In this document: positions 21,750 through 29,062 of the stretch, one piece after another
How positions within the stretch are numbered: position 1 is the first letter of the stretch
How the letters are laid out: every line of letters starts with the position of its first letter
Made by a program: the position numbers and the translations under genes
The notes under the pieces: generated by a model
What the model saw: the letters and a program-made list of their open reading frames with translations, nothing else
Databases searched by the model: none
What the model was told of the DNA's origin: nothing
Source of the DNA: RGIG5327 sp045612485
GTDB lineage: Bacteria > Verrucomicrobiota > Lentisphaeria > Victivallales > UBA1829
Assembly (NCBI GenBank): GCA_045612485.1
Contig: JAZKZE010000033.1
Location: 1 to 34,222, forward strand
Direction of reading: 5' to 3'
Length of the DNA: 34,222 bases

Positions 21750-23762
21750 TCATTTCTTTTTTGCTGTTTTTGCTTTTGTATCCACGATACATACTTCTCT
21801 TGCGGGAAGGGTGAATTTCCCGTCTTTCAGGAAGTCGCCCAGAATACATTTTCCCTTTACATCTGTATCGAAACTTACTTCCTTATTGTTATGGTTGAGA
21901 ACGAAAGTAAGTTCTCCTCTGGAGATCATTTCCACCTCTTCCGGGAGAACGGCAGTTTTCACCTTTGCCTTTTTTGCAATGTGCAGTAAAAGTTCCTTAT
22001 AGGTCTTTTTGTCCAAATAGGTGGAGGCAAAATAGAAAGCATACCCTTGACCGAAACGGTTTTCAGTGCAGTAGGGAGTGCCTTTCAGAAGACCTCTGTC
22101 ATGGGTGAGAAGGGATTCCGCTCCCATGCTGTCTATTTCCATTACATGATTGGAGGGTTGTCCCATGATCTTTTTCCCGTTGAGTTTACCGGTAACGGCA
22201 ATATCGCCGCCGTCATGGATCTCTCTGGGTTCAAAGGCATCCAGCACTTCCGGTGTACTCAAAGGATAATATCCTTCAATGGATATACCGAATACATCCT
22301 GCAGGTGTTCCGGTCCTGCCTGGGGAATGAATTTTGCATTGCCGTCAAAGATCCCGGATTTGCCGCCAAGAAGAACTGTTCCTCCCTTTTCCACATATTT
22401 GCGGATCTTTTCCGCAACTTCTTTACGGAAATGGGACATTTGCGGAATGACCACAAGTTTATACTTGCTGAAATCGTCATCGGAAGAAATGATGTCGGAA
22501 TTGATACCGTTTTTCATAAGGATCTCATGGGCAAGACAATTCATTGCTTCATATTCTTTCCATCTCTCCCAGAATCCCTGACAATAGTTCCAATGGTCTT
22601 TATAGTCAAAGACGACAGCGGTTTCCACTTCCGGCAGCGGCAGATCATATTTTTTAAGGATGGTATCTGCTTCTTTGATACTTCTGGCAAGTTCATGGTA
22701 TCTGCCTCTGGGTTTGCCGGTATAATTGAGAATGGTATCATGGTTCTTTTCATAACCGCCGAGATGGCTTCTCCAATGGAAATAGCAGATACTTTCATGG
22801 CCTCTGGCAATAAAGTTCCACATAAAGAAACGCAGCAGATTTCTGTCAGGTGAGCCGGGGCATGTGGCGGATTCCAATATCCACGGGGCTTTGCCCGGAA
22901 GGATCGTCCGGTAAAGATCGGAATAGTAGCAGACTCTTGCCATTTTCTCCATATTGGGGCGGGGATAGAAATCCACACCGGCAAAATCCAGTTTTCTGTA
23001 CATATCGTAGCGGTCGACAAGTCCGCTTAAATTATTTGTACCGATTTTTGCTTCCGGAATAAATTTACGGATGCCGTCTGCCTGAATGAGAGCATAATCC
23101 ACATAGACTTTGCTCCAGAAAAGGAGACTGTCCAGCACTCTGGGAGAATCATATTTTTTTGCGATATAACCAAGTTCCACTTCCTCCCAGGAAGAGTATT
23201 CCTGACTCCAGAAGATCGTTCCCCAGGCTTTATTGAGGGCGGCAAGAGTTCCATATTTTTCCTTCAGGAATCTGCGGAAATCTTTCTGACATTCCGGGCA
23301 GTGGCAGTTGCCCATACTGGAATGACCGATCTCATTATCCAACTGCCATGCAATGATGTTTTTATGTCTTTTGAGTTCCTCTGCCATTTTCTCAGAGATA
23401 AGGCGGCAGTAATGACGGTAGATCACGGAATTGGAACAGGTGTGCTGTCTTGTACCGAAAGTACCTCTGTGACCGTCGTGCATAAGACGCATGATCTCCG
23501 GATATTTTTTACACAGCCATGCAGGTGCGGTGGCACAGGGGGTACACATGATCACATTCACATTGTGTTTTTCCAGAATATCGCAGGCATCATGCAACCA
23601 CTGGAACGTATAGACCCCTTCTTCCGGTTCCATACGGCACCAGGCAAATTCTCCGATACGCACGACATTTACTCCTGCCTCCTCCATAAGGAAGGCATCA
23701 TATTCGATTCTTTCATTATCCCAGTCTTCAGGATAATACGCGGATCCGATATTGAGTTTCAT
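21750..23762 (-). CDS. Glycoside hydrolase family 42 beta-galactosidase
   Basis: A 670-aa retaining beta-galactosidase hydrolysing terminal beta-D-galactosides. YYPEDWD opens the (beta/alpha)8 barrel; the acid/base is Glu144 in WQLDNEIGH and the nucleophile is Glu297 in WILESATCPG. Cys109, Cys153, Cys155 and Cys158 match the structural zinc cluster of the Thermus A4 enzyme. A GATase-like trimerisation domain (YKLVVIPQMSHFRKEVAEKI and following) and a small C-terminal beta domain complete it. No signal peptide: it cleaves imported oligosaccharides in the cytoplasm. It lies 22 nt after cysK and 32 nt before icd. ATG has AGGGGTG upstream. Confidence 0.95.
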   Translation of the reverse strand: MKLNIGSAYYPEDWDNERIEYDAFLMEEAGVNVVRIGEFAWCRMEPEEGVYTFQWLHDACDILEKHNVNVIMCTPCATAPAWLCKKYPEIMRLMHDGHRGTFGTRQHTCSNSVIYRHYCRLISEKMAEELKRHKNIIAWQLDNEIGHSSMGNCHCPECQKDFRRFLKEKYGTLAALNKAWGTIFWSQEYSSWEEVELGYIAKKYDSPRVLDSLLFWSKVYVDYALIQADGIRKFIPEAKIGTNNLSGLVDRYDMYRKLDFAGVDFYPRPNMEKMARVCYYSDLYRTILPGKAPWILESATCPGSPDRNLLRFFMWNFIARGHESICYFHWRSHLGGYEKNHDTILNYTGKPRGRYHELARSIKEADTILKKYDLPLPEVETAVVFDYKDHWNYCQGFWERWKEYEAMNCLAHEILMKNGINSDIISSDDDFSKYKLVVIPQMSHFRKEVAEKIRKYVEKGGTVLLGGKSGIFDGNAKFIPQAGPEHLQDVFGISIEGYYPLSTPEVLDAFEPREIHDGGDIAVTGKLNGKKIMGQPSNHVMEIDSMGAESLLTHDRGLLKGTPYCTENRFGQGYAFYFASTYLDKKTYKELLLHIAKKAKVKTAVLPEEVEMISRGELTFVLNHNNKEVSFDTDVKGKCILGDFLKDGKFTLPAREVCIVDTKAKTAKKK

Positions 23763-23784
23763 TTCTGCACCCCTTTTTTATAGA

Positions 23785-24711
23785 TTATTCTGCATGAAAA
23801 AGATCACTGGAAAGATATCTTTCCCCGGTATCCGGAAGAAGTACCACAATGCGTTTCTGCTGCATGACTGGATCGGAGGATTTTTTCATCGCCGCCGCCA
23901 TTGCCGCACCGGAGGAAATGCCAACAAGCAAACCTTCCTTACAGGCAAGGAGCCGGGCAGCTCCATATGCCTCTTCTGTTGTGATGCACATAACTTCATC
24001 AATAAGAGTTCTGTCAAGGATCTCCGGAATAAAGTTAGCTCCGATCCCCTGTATTTTATGGGGTCCCGCCTGTCCGCCGGAAAGAAGGGGGGAATCGGCA
24101 GGTTCCACAGCAATGATCTCAATTTCCGGAAGGACTTTTTTCAATTTTTTTGCCGTTCCGGTAAGTGTGCCGCCTGTTCCCACACAGGCAATGAAACAAT
24201 CCACTTTTCCGTCAGTATCTTCCAGTATCTCTTCTGCCGTCGTTCTTTCATGGATAGCGGGATTCGCCTGATTTTCAAACTGCTGGGGCATGAAGGAACC
24301 GGGATTTTCCTTCAATATTTTCTGAGCTTCGGCAATCGCCCCTTTCATGCCGTCCGCTCCGGGGGTGAGAACCAGTTTTGCTCCGTAGGCAGCAAGAAGT
24401 TTTCTTCTTTCCACGCTCATGGAATCCGGCATGGTCAGAACAAGTTTATATCCTTTCACGGCGGAAGCAAGAGCCAGCCCCACTCCGGTATTACCGCTTG
24501 TGGGTTCAACGATAAGACCGCCTTTTTTCAGGAGTCCGGCTTTTTCTGCTTCTTCGATCATATTGAGTCCCACTCTGTCCTTGCTGCTGCCGCCGGGATT
24601 GAAGGCTTCCGCCTTTACAAGGATCTCCACATTGGGGGGGACAAGTTTATTGATCCGGATAAGGGGGGTATGACCGATACTTTCCAGAACATTGTTGAGG
24701 ATCTTTCCCAT
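23785..24711 (-). CDS. cysK: Cysteine synthase A (O-acetylserine sulfhydrylase)
   Basis: This makes cysteine from O-acetylserine and sulfide with PLP in the cytoplasm. It has 308 aa. Schiff-base Lys44 lies in NPGGSSKDRVG; the substrate loop is TSGNTGVGLA; the PLP phosphate loop is GTGGTLTG; the C-terminal DTGERYLSS is typical of CysK. It resembles CysK more than cystathionine beta-synthase because no CBS domain follows. It sits in the operon 21 nt after marC. ATG has AAGGAG upstream. Confidence 0.95.
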   Translation of the reverse strand: MGKILNNVLESIGHTPLIRINKLVPPNVEILVKAEAFNPGGSSKDRVGLNMIEEAEKAGLLKKGGLIVEPTSGNTGVGLALASAVKGYKLVLTMPDSMSVERRKLLAAYGAKLVLTPGADGMKGAIAEAQKILKENPGSFMPQQFENQANPAIHERTTAEEILEDTDGKVDCFIACVGTGGTLTGTAKKLKKVLPEIEIIAVEPADSPLLSGGQAGPHKIQGIGANFIPEILDRTLIDEVMCITTEEAYGAARLLACKEGLLVGISSGAAMAAAMKKSSDPVMQQKRIVVLLPDTGERYLSSDLFHAE

Positions 24712-24732
24712 TTTTTCTCCTTTTCCAGTTTT

Positions 24733-25374
24733 TTATGCCCCTGCAACAGCGGGAGCTGCTACAAGAAAAGCCCGGATCCCGGTAAAGATCATCTGGGCTG
24801 CCATCGCGGCAAGGATGAGGCCGGTGATTTTGCTTAATACGGTAATGGTCTGCTGACCGAATTTTTCTTCGATCCAGGAGGAAAGCACAAGCATGGTGGT
24901 GAGAACGGCAAGGGCCGTTGCCATGGCAAGAGTGTTTACGATTTTTAAAGGCATACTTTCCAATTCAGCACCCAGTACCAGAAGTGCTGCAGTCGTACCC
25001 GGTCCCACAATGATGGGGATAGCAAGAGGGACAACGGCAATATGCATAAGATGGTCAGGATCTTTCTTGGTTTCCCCTACATTTTTCTTGTCGATGGCAT
25101 TACTGTTCACCAATCCCACCGCAGAGAGGAAAAGCAAGCCGCCGCCGCCGATACGGAAGGAATCAATGGTTATTCCCAGTGCTTCAAACAACCATCTGCC
25201 GAAAAAGAAAAGGATCAGGCAGATCACCAGAGCGGACGACCCCACCCGTAATGCCAGACGGCGTTTATCCTGTACGGAATACCCCTGCGTCATGGCAAGG
25301 AACATGGAAAGTCCGAAGAAGGGGGTGAGAAGGAAGATGAATTTAAAGAAACTGTTGAGAAATACCATACCCAT
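24733..25374 (-). CDS. MarC family (UPF0056) inner-membrane protein
   Basis: A 213-aa protein with about six transmembrane segments. Family features: FFKFIFLLTPFFGLSMFLAMT at the start, FRIGGGGLLFLSAVGLV, and VVPLAIPIIVGPGTTAALLVL. MarC proteins have no settled function; the old link to multiple antibiotic resistance is not supported for the family. ATG 25374 is chosen since AGAGGT lies 7-8 nt upstream; an in-frame extension to 25416 lacks support. It is first gene of the six-gene operon behind the promoter at 25437-25465. Confidence 0.88.
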   Translation of the reverse strand: MGMVFLNSFFKFIFLLTPFFGLSMFLAMTQGYSVQDKRRLALRVGSSALVICLILFFFGRWLFEALGITIDSFRIGGGGLLFLSAVGLVNSNAIDKKNVGETKKDPDHLMHIAVVPLAIPIIVGPGTTAALLVLGAELESMPLKIVNTLAMATALAVLTTMLVLSSWIEEKFGQQTITVLSKITGLILAAMAAQMIFTGIRAFLVAAPAVAGA

Positions 25375-25436
25375 ATTTTTTACCTCTTGTTCAAAATTTC
25401 TCTCTGTAAAACGCATACAGAAAGTAATATTTAATA

Positions 25437-25465
25437 AATATAACCCCGTTTTCCTGATTAGTAAA
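25437..25465 (-). promoter_or_regulatory. Putative promoter of the six-gene marC operon
   Basis: Minus strand: TTTACT (25460-25465), 17-bp spacer, TATATT (25437-25442). The leader to the marC ATG would be about 55 nt. Confidence 0.5.
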
Positions 25466-25498
25466 GAGGCAAAAAGATTTTTTCTTGCGAAAATACCC

Positions 25499-26401
25499 TT
25501 AAAGCAGGGCTGAGATCAGTAATCCAGCCAGGATAATACTCAATCCGGCAATACGCAGCAGGGAGGGTCTTTCCTTCAGGATCACAAATCCCATGATGGC
25601 ACCTACCGGAAGACTCATCTGGCGGAATGCCTGTACGAAACTTACATTCGTCACATGGTCCATACTGATGAGAACCAGTACATAGGCGATCGCCGCAATG
25701 GCTCCTGCGGCATAGGGATGCCAGGAAAGAAGAAGACTTTTATCAAATTTTCTCCGCATTGCTTTCCGGGGAATGGTAATAAGAACAAGACAAACAAGAG
25801 CAGTAAATTCTCTCATGCAGGAGTAGGAGCCTGCCCGTAAAAGCGGGTGTATATCTTTACACGCTTCCGTCATTCCTCTGATCCCGTAACTGTCTGTAAT
25901 GGTATAACCGGTTGTGGCAAGAGCCGCAAGGAAAATACCCGCAAAACCTTTACCGGACATGGAGGAAAAAAGGTTTTTGCTTCCATTGGACCATCCGGTC
26001 ATCACACAACCGGCAAAAATAACGGTCATTCCGGCAAATGCCGCTGCATTCAAAGGTTTTCCCCAGGAGAACAGGGCGGTGAGAAGCATAGTCATAAGTA
26101 CGGGTAAAGCCCGGGCAAGCGGGTAGGATACAGACATATCCGTTGTCCTGTAAGCCCAGGAAAGTCCCACATCCCCCAGCATACCGAAAAAACCTCCGGC
26201 GGCAACAAACAGAAGTACATTGGAAGGTAGATTCCATATTCTGATTCCTGAAAGAAGCAGCAGGGGCAGCATCGTCAGGAAAAGAGCAAAGGAAAAAACA
26301 CAGAAATAAGGATAGGTGGGGCGTCCTGTTTTATTGATAAAGTGCCAGGAGGCGTGCATGACTACGGAGGCAAGAATAAGAAAAAAAGCTGTTGCTGTCA
26401 T
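25499..26401 (-). CDS. EamA/DMT superfamily transporter
   Basis: A 300-aa protein with about ten transmembrane segments arranged as two EamA repeats (about 1-140 and 155-300). The end of the second repeat (LPVGAIMGFVILKERPSLLRIAGLSIILAGLLI) is a typical EamA signature. Members export or import amino acids, metabolites or nucleotide sugars; the substrate is unknown. It is divergent from the ROK regulator, whose operator may also control it. A weak hairpin (25469-25488) lies just behind the stop codon. The ATG has only a distant AAAGGT (13 nt) as a ribosome site. Confidence 0.88.
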   Translation of the reverse strand: MTATAFFLILASVVMHASWHFINKTGRPTYPYFCVFSFALFLTMLPLLLLSGIRIWNLPSNVLLFVAAGGFFGMLGDVGLSWAYRTTDMSVSYPLARALPVLMTMLLTALFSWGKPLNAAAFAGMTVIFAGCVMTGWSNGSKNLFSSMSGKGFAGIFLAALATTGYTITDSYGIRGMTEACKDIHPLLRAGSYSCMREFTALVCLVLITIPRKAMRRKFDKSLLLSWHPYAAGAIAAIAYVLVLISMDHVTNVSFVQAFRQMSLPVGAIMGFVILKERPSLLRIAGLSIILAGLLISALL

Positions 26402-26446
26402 TTTTCCGGTGACCTTTTCTGTATTTTGTTAAAGATGCGAAGTAAT

Positions 26447-26475
26447 AATATAATCTCTCTTCCGTATTTTTACAA
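26447..26475 (-). promoter_or_regulatory. Putative promoter of the EamA transporter gene
   Basis: Minus strand: TTGTAA (26470-26475), 17-bp spacer, TATATT (26447-26452), about 40 nt before the expected leader end. Confidence 0.5.
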
Positions 26476-26510
26476 ACATATACCGGTGATATTTTTTTGT
26501 CTGTACGGAC

Positions 26511-26538
26511 TTGAAAAATCTGATTTTTGCTTTATATT
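26511..26538 (+). promoter_or_regulatory. Putative promoter of the ROK-nagB unit
   Basis: TTGAAA (26511-26516), 16-bp spacer, TATATT (26533-26538), about 43 nt before the ROK ATG. Confidence 0.55.
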
Positions 26539-26580
26539 TATTATTGTAAAAAATCTAACAAACCAAAGAGGACTCCATCA

Positions 26581-27549
26581 ATGAACAACGGGGAAAAAGA
26601 GGCTTTGATCCTTATCCGGCGGGGAACCATCCGTTCCCGGGCGGAGCTTGCCCGTACTCTGAATGTAAGCCGCCCCACTGCTTCAGTGATCGTGGATTCC
26701 CTTCTGAAAAATTCCCTGATCTGTGAAGCGGGAAGAGGCAGATCCACCGGCGGGAAGGCTCCCACTCTTTTAAGCATTCTGCCGGAAACAAATCACATGC
26801 TGGGGCTTGACCTGGGGTATAAAAGTATGCTTTCTGCCGTTCTGATTGACGGTTCCGGAAAAATCATACGGAAAAATGAATATGAGTTTGATCCGGCTTC
26901 TCTGGAGGATATCGGGGAGAAAAGTTTTACTGCCATGCAGGAGCTTTCTTCCTCTTATGCGGTAAACGGAGTGGGGGTGGCTCTTTCCGGGATCGTGGAA
27001 AAAAACAGCGGAAAGGTGCTGAAAAGTATCAACCCTCTTTTTACCGGCAATAAAATAAAGGAATATCTTTCCCGCAAATTTACCCTTCCGGTTCTCGTGG
27101 AAAACCGTTCCCGTATGGCGGCATACTCGGAAGCCTATGGCGGAGCGGCGGATCAGGAAAAAGATTTTGCACTCATCTCCCTGGGACGCAGTATCGGTGC
27201 GGCATTCTGGCTTAACGGTCAGCTTTTTACCGGTCAGAGTGAGATCCGTAACCTGCGGCTGAAAAAGAAAAAGACTTTTGAAGAAGCCCTTTCCCCTTCC
27301 AGTACCGTATCTTCCTCTCCGGAGGAGATCATTTCCTGCTGTGCGGATGGACTGGGACAGCTTCTGGAAATCATGGGAATGGAAAGGATCGTGCTTTCCG
27401 GACGCTTTGCGGATATGGGAAAAGATTTTGCCTTTCAGCTGGAAAAAGCACTTTCCAAAGAACATATCTGCAAAGTGGATATGGCAAAATTCGGTCGTTT
27501 TTCCGCTGCAAGAGGGGCAGCCTTCCTGCAAGGGGAAAGAACATTGTAA
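26581..27549 (+). CDS. ROK family transcriptional regulator (NagC/XylR-like), zinc motif absent
   Basis: A 322-aa regulator. Residues about 15-47 form a winged HTH (SRAELARTLNVSRPTASVIVDSLL) and about 72-315 a ROK domain (MLGLDLGYKSMLSAVLI, VNGVGVALSGIVE, VLVENRSRMAAYSEAYGG, FALISLGRSIGAAFWLNG). The Cys/His zinc motif usual after the last segment is replaced by RNLRLKKKKTF, and DLGYKSM lacks the sugar-kinase ATP motif, so it is a sensor, not a kinase. ATG 26581 has AGAGGA 8 nt upstream; an upstream extension to 26527 crosses the promoter. nagB follows 76 nt later, so amino-sugar control is likely. Confidence 0.87.
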   Translation: MNNGEKEALILIRRGTIRSRAELARTLNVSRPTASVIVDSLLKNSLICEAGRGRSTGGKAPTLLSILPETNHMLGLDLGYKSMLSAVLIDGSGKIIRKNEYEFDPASLEDIGEKSFTAMQELSSSYAVNGVGVALSGIVEKNSGKVLKSINPLFTGNKIKEYLSRKFTLPVLVENRSRMAAYSEAYGGAADQEKDFALISLGRSIGAAFWLNGQLFTGQSEIRNLRLKKKKTFEEALSPSSTVSSSPEEIISCCADGLGQLLEIMGMERIVLSGRFADMGKDFAFQLEKALSKEHICKVDMAKFGRFSAARGAAFLQGERTL

Positions 27550-27577
27550 AAGAAAGAAATCCAACTCACCATAAATA

Positions 27578-27602
27578 GAGGAGATCTTGAAAGAGATCCC
27601 TC
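27578..27602 (+). other. Small hairpin in the ROK-nagB gap
   Basis: Stem GAGG-GATCT / AGATC-CCTC with one bulged A and a 6-nt loop, ending 23 nt before the nagB ATG. There is no T-run, so it is not a terminator. It could be an mRNA-stability or attenuation element. Confidence 0.35.
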
Positions 27603-27625
27603 AACAAACAAAAAGGAATGAAAAA

Positions 27626-28369
27626 ATGAACGTAGTCATCTCCAAAGACAAATTTGCACTGGGTAAAGCCGCTGCAAAAAAAGGTGCGGAAAAGATCCGC
27701 GAAGCCATTAAAGAAAAAGGTTATGCCAATGTGATCCTGGCAACCGGTGCCAGCCAGTTTGAAATGCTGGAAGCTCTTCTTCAGGAAGAAGGCATTGACT
27801 GGAGCGTAATCAAATTCTTCCATCTGGATGAATATGTGGGTCTCCCCATCACCCATCCTGCAAGTTTCCGTAAATACTTGTGGGAACGCTTTATCAGCAA
27901 ACTTCCTGTTCCCCCGGCCGCCTTCTTCCCTGTAAACGGTACTGCCGCAAATCTGGATGAAGAACTTGCCAGACTGGAAAAAGCCATCACTGAAAACCCC
28001 ATCGACGTTGCTTTTGTGGGTATCGGTGAAAACGGTCACCTTGCCTTCAACGATCCCCCGGCTGACTTTGAAACCGAACGCTCCTATCTGGTCATCGAAC
28101 TGGAAGAAAAATGCCGCAAACAGCAGCTTGGCGAAGGCTGGTTCCCCACCTTTGATGATGTCCCCAAGTTTGCGATTTCCATGAGTGTGAAACAGTGCAT
28201 GAAAGCCAAATGCATCATCAACTCTGTTCCCGATCAGAGAAAAGCCGAAGCTGTGAAAATGGCTCTGGAAGGACCTGTCACCAATATGTGTGCCGCCTCC
28301 ATGCTCCAGAAGCATGCGGACTGCCACACCTTCCTGGATGAATTTTCCGCTTCCCTTCTTTCCAAGTAA
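27626..28369 (+). CDS. nagB: Glucosamine-6-phosphate deaminase
   Basis: This converts glucosamine-6-phosphate to fructose-6-phosphate and ammonia, feeding amino sugars into glycolysis. It has 247 aa. FFHLDEYVGLP (Asp68, Tyr70) and GIGENGHLAFNDPP (His138, Asp143) are the two family signatures; Asp143 stands where E. coli has the catalytic Glu148, and Asn136 where it has Asp141. The C-terminal VPDQRKAEAVKMALEGPV belongs to the family. A lactonase (PGL) is less likely given the DEYVGLP motif. ATG 27626 has AAGGA 8 nt upstream; a TTG at 27587 follows GAGGAG by only 3 nt and is rejected. A strong terminator follows. Confidence 0.9.
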   Translation: MNVVISKDKFALGKAAAKKGAEKIREAIKEKGYANVILATGASQFEMLEALLQEEGIDWSVIKFFHLDEYVGLPITHPASFRKYLWERFISKLPVPPAAFFPVNGTAANLDEELARLEKAITENPIDVAFVGIGENGHLAFNDPPADFETERSYLVIELEEKCRKQQLGEGWFPTFDDVPKFAISMSVKQCMKAKCIINSVPDQRKAEAVKMALEGPVTNMCAASMLQKHADCHTFLDEFSASLLSK

Positions 28370-28385
28370 GGGTATTATATAAGGA

Positions 28386-28429
28386 GCTGCGGCAAAAACA
28401 AATCTTTTGCCGCAGCCTTGTTTTCTTTT
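28386..28429 (+). terminator. Rho-independent terminator after nagB
   Basis: A 12-bp perfect stem GCTGCGGCAAAA (28386-28397) / TTTTGCCGCAGC (28405-28416), 7-nt loop, followed by CTTGTTTTCTTTT. Confidence 0.92.
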
Positions 28430-28925
28430 AAGCTCGAACTCCCGAAAATCTATATTTGATAATAAAATTTCAGTAAAAACGACACTTATCCTGTAACTTT
28501 ACTGTAATGGTATATTTCTTTATTGTTCTGTGCTTAAACCAACCTTGAATTTTAAATAACCCGGGCAGATTTTTACAGACGCAAAACATTTTCTACTCAG
28601 CATATACTCTTCCGGAAAGAAATAAATTTTCCTGATTTTCTTTACCTCCATATCCTTTACTTTTTCCTTTTCCTTGTGCCGGACAATCTTGAATAATACT
28701 GCTGTATTATTTCCCTTCATTGCACCTGCGTTAATTCAGATATAACCACATTCTTTCTCACGCATGACATTCCGCCCATACGTTATTTACCTTGCAGGAA
28801 TACTGCATGTCCGCTGCGAACCAGGCGGCAACGCCCTGTTTGACAAACCGCCTTTTCCTTTTTCTGCGACTTTTACAAGCATGCTGGCATTATTTTTTCC
28901 TGTTTGTCTGCGTAAATATACGTTA
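28430..28925. other. Non-coding stretch before the second DUF4838 gene
   Basis: About 500 nt without a convincing gene. Short open frames exist on both strands (28520-28720 minus, 28764-28985 plus) but show no recognisable protein. Visible elements: a perfect palindrome AATAATAC-TGCT-GTATTATT (28692-28711), and a GC-rich segment (28822-28853) that can fold either as CAGGCG/CGCCCTG or as AGGCGG/CCGCCT followed by a T-rich tail. These could belong to a small RNA or a regulator site, but I cannot assign one. Confidence 0.5.
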
Positions 28926-28969
28926 TTTATCATAAAACAAAACTTTTTTATCATAAAACAAAACTTTTT
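28926..28969 (+). repeat. 21-bp tandem direct repeat at the second DUF4838 promoter
   Basis: The sequence TTTATCATAAAACAAAAC... (21-bp unit) begins at 28926 and again at 28947 with no mismatch, extending to 28969. Two copies at exactly two helical turns directly abut the putative -35 box, the position expected for an activator such as an AraC-family dimer. Confidence 0.75.
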
Positions 28970-28995
28970 GCGGTATAAAAAGTAGAATTTATATC
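28968..28995 (+). promoter_or_regulatory. Putative promoter of the second DUF4838 gene
   Basis: TTGCGG (28968-28973), 16-bp spacer, TATATC (28990-28995). The -35 box is poor and overlaps the end of the tandem repeat, consistent with activator dependence. Confidence 0.45.
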
Positions 28996-29062
28996 ATATA
29001 GATGCTATAGTGGATAAAGAAAATTTCGCCATTTTTACCAACAAAAAAATGAAAGGTGGATC

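Noticed and set aside
24733..25374. Antibiotic resistance role of MarC
   Set aside because: The MarC/UPF0056 family has no demonstrated resistance function.
27587..27625. Upstream TTG start for nagB
   Set aside because: GAGGAG lies only 3 nt from the TTG; ATG 27626 has well-placed AAGGA and gives the family N-terminus.
28520..28720. 66-codon open frame on the minus strand in the non-coding region
   Set aside because: No recognisable sequence and no promoter; Lys-rich composition follows base composition. A real small protein cannot be excluded.
28926..28969. CRISPR-like repeats
   Set aside because: Only two direct copies without spacers; no cas genes in the window.
28764..28985. 73-codon open frame on the plus strand
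   Set aside because: Its C-terminal FIIKQNF repeat is only the translated 21-bp tandem repeat, and it runs through the promoter of the next gene.
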